10,311 nucleotides of DNA from Bryobacterales bacterium (lineage in GTDB: Bacteria; Acidobacteriota; Terriglobia; Bryobacterales; Bryobacteraceae), in contig PKYZ01000686.1 of the NCBI GenBank assembly GCA_003132865.1, positions 1 through 10,311 on the forward strand, written 5' to 3'. Below are positions 1-6,341 of this stretch, piece after piece. Under the pieces are notes generated by a model. That model saw only the letters and a program-made list of their open reading frames with translations. It made no database searches and was not told the origin of the DNA. Each line of letters opens with the position of its first letter. Position 1 is the stretch's first letter. A program made the position numbers and the translations under genes.

Positions 1-42
1 CGGTTCCGCCTGCCGATCCCAACCGCGGGGTATGCCAGGTGA
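1..42 (+). CDS. C-terminal end of an upstream gene (partial)
   Basis: All three plus-strand frames are open at the window edge. The first frame, ending at the TGA at 40-42, is the most gene-like: 11 of its 13 codons end in G or C, as in the intact genes here. It gives the tail RFRLPIPTAGYAR. An FRLPIP-like strand followed by a short tail would fit the end of a histidine-kinase ATPase domain, but 13 residues cannot prove that. A competing frame ends at 65-67, overlapping the next start as ATGA, but its codon use is poorer. If the first frame is right, the gap to the next gene is 21 bp, which suggests one operon. Confidence 0.3.
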   Translation, partial: RFRLPIPTAGYAR

Positions 43-63
43 TATGCTAAGCATCGGCGGACG

Positions 64-1863
64 ATGACTACAAGGACGCACATCTCCGTATCGAGCGTGG
101 TCTTCGGGTTGGTGTGCCTGGCGGCGGCCAGCCCGGTTTCCGGCGCCGTGTCCGTCAGGCTGTCCGGAGCCATTGCCGGCTCGGTCACCAATGGCGATGG
201 CGTCCCGCAGATGGGCGCGCTAGTCATGCTGTTTAACCGGCAGGACGGCCTTTCCCAGAAGATGTTCACCGACGAGAAGGGCAATTTCGCCTTTCCGAGC
301 CTGCTTCCCGATATCTATTCGATCCGCGTTACGCTGGCCAGCTTCGTGCCGGCCATCAAGAGCAACATTCTGGTCCAGCCCGGCATGCGCAGCGTGCTCA
401 ACGTGAGCCTGGCTGCCCTATTCAGTTCCATCCACCTGGTCTACCCCCCCGAACATCCAGCCTTCATGAGCGACGACTGGAAATGGGTATTGCGCACAGC
501 CAGCTCCACGCGGCCCGTGATGCGCATGCTGCCCGGCGTGGTGGCGGCGCCGCCTGACGATGCAGAGAAGCCGCATCGCACGGTTTTCTCCGATACACGC
601 GGCCTGCTGATGTTTTCGGCCGGCGATGGGTCCCTGGTGGCGGGTTTCGGCAGCAGCGCCGATATGGGCACGGCGTTCGCTCTGGCCACTTCGCTGTTTG
701 GCAGTAACCAGTTTCAGTTTGCCGGGAACGTAGGCTCCGGCGCGCAGTCGGGCATTCCGTCGGCCGCTTTCCGGACCACGTACAGCCGGACCGTGGGCCC
801 CGCCAGCCCGGAGGTGTCGGTCACCATGCGCGAATTGTTCCTGCCCAACCGCATGGGCCTCGCTATCTTCGGCCCGGAAGGCGACGTCCCCATGCTGCGC
901 AGCATTTCGGCCAACCTCGACGACCATACACGGATCACCGATGCTCTCTCGCTGCAGTACGGGATCGCCCTCGACTCGGTTTCCTTCAGTGACCATCTGA
1001 GCTACTTCAGCCCCTATGCCCGTTTGACCTATTCGCTCGGCGACGCCGGCGAGATCGAATTCGCCTACACCTCCGGCAACGCCCGCCCGGACTTGGCGGC
1101 GCCCGGCGGTCCGGACGATCCACTGCAACGCGAGATCGGCACGCTGGCGCTGTTTCCCCTGGTGTCCTTGCGCGCCGGGCGCGCCGGAGTGCAGCGGGGC
1201 GAAGATCTGGAGGCCGGGTATTCTCGCACCATGGGCTCCCGCAAGTTCAGCGTCGGCACTTATCATGAGTCGGTCGCCAATCTGGCTCTGACCATCGCCG
1301 CACCGGATGGATTCCTGCCGGTCGGAGATATCCTGCCGGACTTCTTCTCGGGCACTGCGATGTTTAACGCCGGCAGTTTTGCGAGCATGGGCTACATCGT
1401 GTCGGCCACGCAGAACGTGGGCGACAACCTGAGCGCCACCGTGATGTATGGATCGACGGGAGCCCTGACAGCCGATCGCAGCGAGCCGGTAAGCAGCAAT
1501 CCCGACGAACTGCGAGCCATGATTCACTCCGGGCGGCAACAATCGATGACGGTGCGGGTGGTTGGAACCAGCCCCCACACCGGCACGCACATCGTGGCGG
1601 GCTATCAGGTGGCCGACGGCCGCTTCAGCGTGCCCGAGCCCATATACTCCACCAGCAGCCTGCGTCCCCAGCCGGGACTGAACATCTATGTCCGCCAAGC
1701 CATCCCAATCCTCTCCGGCCTTCCGTGGCGCATGGAAGTTACCGCCGATCTCCGCAATCTTCTGCAACAAGGCTATCTGCCGCTGGCGACGGCGGATGGC
1801 TCCCGGTTGGTGCTGATGGAGAACCCGCGTATGTTCCGGGGCGGTCTAAGCTTCATTTTTTGA
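64..1863 (+). CDS. Carboxypeptidase-regulatory-like domain outer-membrane protein
   Basis: The 599-residue product starts with a signal peptide (hydrophobic core about 9-22, likely cleavage after SGA near residue 28). A carboxypeptidase D regulatory-like beta-sandwich follows at about 33-117 (GSVTNGDGVPQMGALVML, then DEKGNFAFPSLLPDIYSIRV), the domain that often precedes acidobacterial TonB-type receptors. From about residue 180 to the end the protein is rich in alternating polar/hydrophobic strands and ends RGGLSFIF. A terminal aromatic residue is typical of outer-membrane beta-barrels. I see no plug domain and the length is below that of a TonB-dependent receptor (usually over 900), so it may be a reduced barrel or a different porin-like family. 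The ATG at 64 is the only ATG in frame after the stop at 40-42; its ribosome site is weak. Substrate unknown. It precedes the GH109-like gene in the same direction, so uptake of glycan products is possible but inferred. Confidence 0.7.
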   Translation: MTTRTHISVSSVVFGLVCLAAASPVSGAVSVRLSGAIAGSVTNGDGVPQMGALVMLFNRQDGLSQKMFTDEKGNFAFPSLLPDIYSIRVTLASFVPAIKSNILVQPGMRSVLNVSLAALFSSIHLVYPPEHPAFMSDDWKWVLRTASSTRPVMRMLPGVVAAPPDDAEKPHRTVFSDTRGLLMFSAGDGSLVAGFGSSADMGTAFALATSLFGSNQFQFAGNVGSGAQSGIPSAAFRTTYSRTVGPASPEVSVTMRELFLPNRMGLAIFGPEGDVPMLRSISANLDDHTRITDALSLQYGIALDSVSFSDHLSYFSPYARLTYSLGDAGEIEFAYTSGNARPDLAAPGGPDDPLQREIGTLALFPLVSLRAGRAGVQRGEDLEAGYSRTMGSRKFSVGTYHESVANLALTIAAPDGFLPVGDILPDFFSGTAMFNAGSFASMGYIVSATQNVGDNLSATVMYGSTGALTADRSEPVSSNPDELRAMIHSGRQQSMTVRVVGTSPHTGTHIVAGYQVADGRFSVPEPIYSTSSLRPQPGLNIYVRQAIPILSGLPWRMEVTADLRNLLQQGYLPLATADGSRLVLMENPRMFRGGLSFIF

Positions 1864-1912
1864 TGCTGTGGAAAGCTGACCGCTGAAAGCTGAAAGCTGA
1901 TAGCTTTAAAGC
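1864..1912 (+). repeat. Intergenic AAGCTGA repeats and palindromes
   Basis: The gap between the outer-membrane gene and the glycosidase holds repeats of the unit GAAAGCTGA (1871-1879, 1892-1900) with a related GCTGAAAGC at 1882-1890. It ends in a 6-bp inverted repeat AAAGCT/AGCTTT (1893-1898 and 1902-1907) and the palindrome GCTTTAAAGC (1903-1912), which abuts the ATG. There is no purine-rich ribosome site before that ATG, so the hairpin may affect its translation. I recall similar AGCTGAAAGCTGA strings between genes in Solibacter-type genomes, but cannot check that here. Confidence 0.55.
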
Positions 1913-3283
1913 ATGCAACCAGATCAGCCGAAGCTCCCATTCTCCCGGCGGGACCTGCTTCGCGGCGCGGTGGGCGGAACAGGCGCCGTCGTTCTCAGCC
2001 AGCTCAGCCAGACCGCCGGGGCGGCGCCGCAGAACGACCGCGATTCGGATCGTCGATCCGTGATCGGCATGCCCTTCGAGCCGCGCGAGAATGTCCGCAT
2101 GGGGCTGATCGGATGCGGCGGGCGTGGCTCGGGCATGCTGACGGAATACCTCGGCGTGGAAGGCTTGAGGGTAACCGCCGTGTGCGACGTGGTGAAGGAC
2201 GCCGCGTTGCACGCCCAGGCCGCGGTCGAACGCGCCGGCCAGCATCCACCCGCGGTATTCGCCAATGGCGAGCGCGACTTTGAGAACCTGCTGAAGCGCG
2301 ACGACGTGGACTTCGCCTACATTGCCACGCCCTGGGATTGGCACGTCCCCATGGCCCTGGCGGCCATGAACAGCGGCAAGCATGCGTTCGTGGAGGTGCC
2401 GGCGGCCGCCACCATCGAAGATTGCTGGAAGCTGGTGGATACGTCGGAGAAGACGCGCCGCCACTGCCTGATGCTGGAGAACTGCTGCTACGGCTACAAC
2501 GAGTTGATGGTGCTGAACATGATTCGCGCCGGGCTGTTCGGCGACCTGCTCTACGGCGAGGGCGCTTACCTGCACGACCTGCGCCGCCTGCTGTTCGAAG
2601 ATCGCAGCGAGGGCCTGTGGCGCCGCTTCCCGCACACGCGCCGCAATGGGAATCTCTATCCCACGCACGGGCTGGGGCCGGTGGCGAATTACATGGGCAT
2701 CAACCGGGGCGACCGCTTCGACTACCTGGTGTCGATGAGTTCTCCGGAGCGCGGCTTGGATGCCTGGCGCGAAGCGCACGTGCCCAAGGACAGCCCGAAG
2801 TGGAAGGAAAAGTATATCTGTGGCGACCTGAACACGTCGCTCATCAAGACGGCGAACGGCCTGGTGATCACGGTGCAGCACGATGTGGTGAATCCGCATC
2901 CGTACGACCGGACGAATCTGATCGCGGGTGTGAAGGGGATCTTTCGCGACTATCCTCCACGCATCTACTTCGACGACCCGAACGCGGAGGAGTACACGCC
3001 GATCGACAAATTCAAGGATCAGTACGAGCATCCGCTGTGGAAGCATGAGGGCGAGCTGGCGCGCAAGCTGGGCGGGCACGGCGGCATGGACTTTCTGATG
3101 GTTTACCGGCTGATCGAGTGCATGCACAAAGGCCTTGCGCCGGACCTGGATGTGTACGACGCGGCCGCCTGGAGCGCGCCGGGGCCGCTGAGCGAAGCTT
3201 CGGTGGGGCAGGGCAGCGCGCCGGTGAAGTTTCCCGATTTCACGCGGGGAAGATGGAAGGAGAAGCGGGGATGGCTGGCTTGA
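1913..3283 (+). CDS. Tat-exported GH109-like NAD-dependent glycosidase (Gfo/Idh/MocA fold)
   Basis: The 456-residue protein begins with a twin-arginine signal, SRRDLL at 11-16, then a hydrophobic stretch to about 37, so it is exported folded with its cofactor. A Rossmann nucleotide-binding motif follows (MGLIGCGGRGSGM, 63-75), with CDVV at 91-94. Instead of the dehydrogenase EKP motif it has EVP at 161-163. Sequence then fits glycoside hydrolase family 109: MLENCCYGYNE (Y193), GAYLHDLR, NLYPTHGLGP (Y249, H252) and NPHPYDR (Y331). GH109 enzymes such as Elizabethkingia alpha-N-acetylgalactosaminidase use bound NAD+ in a redox-assisted cleavage, and these Glu, Tyr and His residues lie where the family's active site is expected. 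Many relatives remain untested, so substrate is uncertain; N-acetylgalactosaminides are the best guess. The ATG at 1913 is the only start that keeps the Tat motif; no clear ribosome site precedes it. It lies 49 bp after the outer-membrane gene. Confidence 0.88.
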   Translation: MQPDQPKLPFSRRDLLRGAVGGTGAVVLSQLSQTAGAAPQNDRDSDRRSVIGMPFEPRENVRMGLIGCGGRGSGMLTEYLGVEGLRVTAVCDVVKDAALHAQAAVERAGQHPPAVFANGERDFENLLKRDDVDFAYIATPWDWHVPMALAAMNSGKHAFVEVPAAATIEDCWKLVDTSEKTRRHCLMLENCCYGYNELMVLNMIRAGLFGDLLYGEGAYLHDLRRLLFEDRSEGLWRRFPHTRRNGNLYPTHGLGPVANYMGINRGDRFDYLVSMSSPERGLDAWREAHVPKDSPKWKEKYICGDLNTSLIKTANGLVITVQHDVVNPHPYDRTNLIAGVKGIFRDYPPRIYFDDPNAEEYTPIDKFKDQYEHPLWKHEGELARKLGGHGGMDFLMVYRLIECMHKGLAPDLDVYDAAAWSAPGPLSEASVGQGSAPVKFPDFTRGRWKEKRGWLA

Positions 3284-3295
3284 TGGCGTGGGCGC

Positions 3296-3439
3296 TCAAG
3301 GCGAGCATAGCCCCTGCCCGAGTTTGGCCACTATGCCAGCCAACGTCTCCGTGGACAGACCGCGCACTCGGGCACGCGATCCCCGTGGGCGGGATCCACG
3401 CCATTTGTTACTAAATGACTTACACTCTGCCGCATTCAT
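3296..3439 (-). CDS. Possible 47-residue basic small protein
   Basis: This is a short minus-strand reading frame convergent with the glycosidase gene. It begins with ATG at 3439, with GGAG nine bases upstream. The N-terminal half is basic (SRPRGSRARVRG) and the rest could form an amphipathic helix (LSTETLAGIVAKLGQG), ending in LCSP. I do not recognise it. It could be a genuine small protein, the tail of a decayed mobile-element gene, or chance. Its C-terminal half looks more protein-like than the alternative frames. Confidence 0.2.
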   Translation of the reverse strand: MNAAECKSFSNKWRGSRPRGSRARVRGLSTETLAGIVAKLGQGLCSP

Positions 3440-3455
3440 GTCGGATATCTCCGCT

Positions 3456-3523
3456 CTAATTCGTCTAAATAGTGTTTAGTTTGCAGTCTTTGCGATTTTT
3501 CTATTGACTTATTCGCCTAACTA
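3456..3523 (+). promoter_or_regulatory. Direct repeat spaced 52 bp in an AT-rich island
   Basis: CTAATTCGTCTAAATA (3456-3471) and CTTATTCGCCTAACTA (3508-3523) match at 13 of 16 positions and start 52 bp apart, close to five helical turns. The first copy overlaps an imperfect palindrome, CTAAA..TTTAG (3465-3479). The second lies inside the putative promoter spacer. The layout is what two in-phase binding sites for one regulator would look like. No regulator is identified. Confidence 0.35.
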
Positions 3524-3535
3524 AGGGGATATACT
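3504..3535 (+). promoter_or_regulatory. Candidate sigma-70-type promoter
   Basis: In a strikingly AT-rich stretch, TTGACT (3504-3509) is a good -35 box and TATACT (3530-3535) a good -10 box, but the 20-bp spacer is long. GATATA at 3528-3533 gives 18 bp with a poorer match. Transcription would lead into the signal-peptide gene starting at 3567. Confidence 0.4.
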
Positions 3536-3566
3536 ACCAACAGTTCAACCAGTGCCCGGAGGACCC

Positions 3567-3852
3567 ATGCACCCGTACCGAACTCACGCCGCTTTCGCCG
3601 CGAAGAGGCTTAGTGCCCTGTTCGTGGTAGTCATCGTTCTTGCAGCCGTCGATGTTCCCTTAAATGCGCCAGCAGACGTCCAGACCGCCCTTAAACGGGA
3701 CCCCGCGGCAGGCGTACCACTCCGGGGAGAGCGTGCTGGTTTCGAGCGCCATGCAGAACGGCGCCGTGGTCCCCACGCAGCCGGCACTGAGCTGGTTTTC
3801 GGACAGTGGTCCCCCTGCCAGAGGCCTGTTTAAAAGTGGGCGCACGAGCTAG
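3567..3852 (+). pseudogene. Signal-peptide secreted protein, frame-switched and truncated
   Basis: The start ATG at 3567 has a strong ribosome site, GGAGGA at 3558-3563. A GTG at 3552 is in frame but lies before that site. The first 30 or so residues form a clear signal peptide: basic n-region (AAKRLS), hydrophobic core LFVVVIVLAAV and a likely cleavage near APA. Near 3690-3700 (CCCTTAAACGGG) coding character moves to the +1 frame. From there to about 3810 almost every codon ends in G or C, giving NGTPRQAYHSGESV, LVSSAMQNGAVVPTQPA and LSWFSD, a beta-rich sequence ending at the TAG at 3850-3852. In the original frame the reading ends at 3833 with arginine-rich, unlikely sequence. I read this as the start of a secreted protein damaged by an indel and cut off near the IS91 remnant. 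I do not recognise the family. Programmed frameshifting is possible but unsupported. Confidence 0.5.
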
Positions 3853-3936
3853 GGGTCATGGCTTCAAGGCTGATGTGAATGCGCGGGCGGTGGGTATGGC
3901 AGCGTGACAACACCGGAGACGACCGGAGGGAAACCA

Positions 3937-4035
3937 ATGAGCCCAGAAGAAACATCACACACACTCAACCTGGGGCATGCCCTCGCTCTCCCGCCGGAAA
4001 CTGGTGCACGCTATGTACAACGCCCGCGCCGGTAG
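3937..4035 (+). pseudogene. Possible orphan gene start with strong ribosome site
   Basis: GGAGGG at 3925-3930 lies six bases before an ATG that opens a 32-residue frame, beginning MSPEETSHTLNLGHALALPP and stopping with TAG at 4033-4035. The initiation signal is one of the best in the window, but the product is very short and runs towards the end of the IS91 remnant. It may be the 5' end of a gene cut by the element, or coincidence. No family is recognised. Confidence 0.2.
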
Positions 4036-4056
4036 CCAGCTTCAGGGCCAGGCGCA

Positions 4057-5107
4057 TCAGATCCGGGTTGGCGTCGTTGTTGGCGTTGGCAAGGTGTTCC
4101 AGGTGGTGATCGGAACATGGCAGGGCGATCTCTCTAATCTTGGCAGGATGCCGACGCGCAAGCATTGCGGACACTGCCGCAACGAACAACTGGTGAGGTG
4201 CTCGTAGTGGTCGCGGTAGTCCCTTTCCGGCGTGGCAGCGGTGTCTGGGTTTGGCATCGGCATGCCGAGTAAGCGGCGACACTGGGCAAGTTTCTGTCGC
4301 CGGTAACGATTTCCCAGAAAGCCGTAGTAGCGAATGCGTTGGAAGCCGTTCGGCAACACGTGCAGTAAGAACCGCCGGATGAACTCGTCTGCCGATAAAG
4401 TCATCGTTTTGGTCTGGCCGTCCTCCCGATAGTCTTTCCACTGGAAACGGACCTGACCGTTTTCGATATCCAGCAGCCGGTTGTTGGAGAGGGCCACGCG
4501 GTGCGTATAGCGGCCCACATAGTCGAGCACCTGCTCGGGCCCGCGAAGGGCCGCTTGGCGTAGACCACCCATTCGGAGTTTTTGGCGCGGGCGATACAGC
4601 GGGCAAAACCCCTCGCTTCGCGCAAGGAATCCAAGGCACCGAAGAACTGCAGTTTGCCGGCATCGAATGCTTTCTGTAGAGATTCTAGAAACAAGCGCCG
4701 GAACAGGCAAGACAGTACCCGGACTGGCAAAAACAAACCCGGCCGGCAGCAGACCCAACGCTGGCCGTCAGGCGCCAACCCGCCCCCGGGCACCACGCAG
4801 GGTCTCGGCGGTGGCGCGGAAGCGAATGCCATAGACTACCTCCTTGTTCTGGTAGGCGATCGCAGCGATCTTCTCCGGCACGGTAAATACGACGTGAAAG
4901 TAGGGTACCGGCAGAAGCTCAGACTGGCGGTCTTCGATCCATTGTGCGCGGGCCAGGGACTGGCATTTGGGGCAATGCCTATCCCGGCAGGAGTTGAAGC
5001 AGTTGCGCTCATGGCCACACTGGTCACAGCGTTCCAGGTGGCCGCCGAAGGCTGCGGTCCGGCACACCTCGATGGCGGTCATGACGCGCCGCTGCGCCGT
5101 GGCCACA
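4057..5107 (-). pseudogene. IS91-family transposase pseudogene (HUH region deleted)
   Basis: Three segments together make an IS91-type rolling-circle transposase. Segment one (about 5107-4797) carries the zinc-binding domain: RCDQCGHERNCFNSCRDRHC then PKCQSLARAQW, and PYFHVVFTVPEKIAA. Segment two (about 4796-4540) resumes in another frame at CVVPGGGLAPDGQRW and includes GKLQFFGALDSL and EWVVYAKRPFAGP. Segment three (about 4540-4057) has VLDYVGRYTHRVALSNNRLL, FIRRFLLHVLP and the catalytic-tyrosine region RIRYYGFLGNR. Intact relatives have roughly 30 more residues between segments one and two, including the HLH (HUH) metal-binding histidines; here they are gone. A one-base loss near 4536-4543 shifts the frame between segments two and three. 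The N-terminus is also incomplete: homology starts around QRRVMTAIEVCRT with no proper start. The enzyme must be inactive. Exact element ends cannot be seen because IS91 elements lack terminal inverted repeats. Confidence 0.85.
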
Positions 5108-5272
5108 TTTCGGCGGGAAGGATTTGCCGGAATTGCCGTTCTATGCCTCTGCTTTCTTTTTGCCGTGGGGACGACCGCGCAGCAGCCTGAAATAGCTGAG
5201 GTCGTGAATAACAGCAAGCCCACCTTCACCACGTTCGAGGTTTCGGGCGCAGGACCTGGTTTCGAACAGGGC
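5108..5272 (+). pseudogene. HAF-repeat secreted protein, 5'-truncated fragment
   Basis: Reading on the plus strand, FRREGFAGIAVLCLCFLFAV is a typical signal peptide ending GTTAQQ, but it has no start codon. Upstream the frame runs straight into antisense IS91 sequence. The mature part (EVVNNSKPTFTTFEVSGAG, then FEQG) resembles the start of acidobacterial secreted proteins with HAF-type repeats (FTTFDVPGAGT...QGT). Codons from EIAEVV onwards mostly end in G or C. The expected SIN...G.I.G.Y repeat does not follow; the frame becomes basic and ends at 5392. This is the stub of a gene cut at its 5' end by the IS91 remnant and lost at its 3' side. Function in intact relatives is not known. Confidence 0.5.
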
Positions 5273-5463
5273 AGGACCAGCAAGAGAATCCAAGCGCGGC
5301 GCCGGTATCGGAGGCCTATGACCTCAAAAAAGTACTACTCGAAAGAAGTGGCGCCTCGGGCAGGCGTCCGCCCGGCGATGGCCGACCTGTGACAACGTCG
5401 CCTGAAACGTGCCGTCACTGCACACCACTAACCACAAAAATGTATTGTACCCACCGCACGTAG
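5272..5463 (+). other. Uncertain coding remnant between HAF stub and kinase fragment
   Basis: After the HAF stub loses its frame, the next frame reads QDQQENPSAAPVSEAYDLKK then VLLERSGASG, with codon endings that look coding at first, and stays open to the TAG at 5461-5463. It overlaps the end of the minus-strand kinase fragment and becomes unconvincing after about 5390. It could be part of a frameshifted protein or chance. I recognise no family. Confidence 0.15.
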
Positions 5464-6326
5464 GAAAAGGCATATGTGTTCCCGTTGCCAGTAACAGAGA
5501 CCGATCCGATCGAAGACACTCCCGCCGGATCGGAGGGAGCGAGTAATTTCACCAGCGTGCGAGTGCCCGTCGCCAAATCCAACCGCTCCAGTCGCGAGGG
5601 CAACTGTCGTTTCTGGTAAATGAGTATGGAGTGACTGTCGCCGCTCCAGTCACCCATGGTGTAGTCAGCCGGAAAAGTTGAAACCTCCCGCACAGGTGCG
5701 CCACCGCCTGCCTGGAAAAGAAAGTATCTCCCGCTGCCGTCGGAACCAAAGACTGTGCTTCCATCGGGCGCAAGCCATGCGGAGGTGATGCCTCCTGGAC
5801 CTGCCGCCCGCCGATTGTCTCCGCTTAGGTCCATGATGTAACAACGTGTAGGGCGTCCCGGTTCGCTGCCGCAAACCAGCAATCGTTTCCCATCCGGAAA
5901 CCACTGCGCGGTTTGCAGGTTTTGCAATTCTCCATGCTTCACCTCGCGCGGCTCACCGGGGCCGGTAGGATACAGCATCAGCTTCGGAGGCTCGGTGGGC
6001 ACGATGGACAACGCCCACTTACCGTCGGGCGAAAGCCCTTGCGCCAGGCCGTCGCCTAGTCGCACCACCGCCGAGCCGTCGGTTTCCCGTATACAGAGCG
6101 CGTAATTGACGCCCCCGATGCTTCCCTCTTCGGTGAATAGAATGGTGTGGCCATCGGCGGAGAGAAACGGCGCCCATGAGCTGCTCAGCCAGGAGAGGTC
6201 GCGTTCGCCGCGTGTTTTTGGCGATAGCGCGATAATGCCCGACCGCACATCGCTCCGCACCACCAGTAGACGGCCATCCTGCGAGACGTCGGTGGCAAAC
6301 AAGCCTCCCGCGCCTTGCAATACCAC
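5415..6326 (-). pseudogene. C-terminal WD40/PD40 beta-propeller of a Ser/Thr kinase-type protein, 5'-truncated
   Basis: About 303 residues remain, with regularly spaced TolB/PD40-type propeller turns: QDGR (16-19), ADGH (57-60), PDGK (100-103), PDGK (144-147), PDGS (187-190) and GDSH (229-232), numbered from the GTG at 6326. The text matches the C-terminal sensor half of acidobacterial serine/threonine protein kinases, in which a cytoplasmic kinase domain and a membrane helix precede the propeller, and the tail LFVVSGV-type ending (here IFVVSGVQ) looks natural. No kinase domain, membrane segment or signal peptide is present. The frame continues a few codons beyond the GTG (RQRVVLQGAGG) and then reaches a stop at about 6385, within sequence belonging to the PHP gene on the other strand. 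The propeller itself is undamaged, so truncation may be recent. It is unlikely to be made: the GTG has no good ribosome site. Confidence 0.7.
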
Positions 6327-6341
6327 CCGCTGACGCCTGAC

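Noticed and set aside
418..1770. Long minus-strand open frame opposite the outer-membrane gene
   Set aside because: The product is rich in His, Arg and Gly with no family features, as expected from antisense of GC-rich coding DNA. The plus-strand protein has a signal peptide, domain and natural end.
2338..3048. Plus-strand overlapping frame inside the glycosidase gene
   Set aside because: Arg/Gly/Ala-rich shadow of the real frame with no motif.
1853..3127. Minus-strand open frame of about 424 codons opposite the glycosidase
   Set aside because: Low-complexity His/Arg/Val composition and no start context. The plus-strand GH109-like protein is clearly the real gene.
1913..3283. Ordinary Gfo/Idh/MocA sugar dehydrogenase
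   Set aside because: The EKP catalytic-lysine motif is replaced by EVP, and the CCYGY and YPTHG motifs fit GH109 better. A non-hydrolytic function is still not excluded.
3690..3700. Programmed ribosomal frameshift at CCCTTAAACGGG
   Set aside because: No downstream pseudoknot or conserved two-frame product is evident, and neighbouring genes are decayed, so an indel is simpler. Kept only as a question.
3965..4663. Alternative minus-strand frame through the IS91 region
   Set aside because: The IS91 residues (VGRYTHRVALS, RYYGFLGNR) are in a different frame.
4582..5190. Plus-strand open frame across the IS91 pseudogene
   Set aside because: Antisense shadow of the transposase. Only the part after 5108, in another frame, looks coding.
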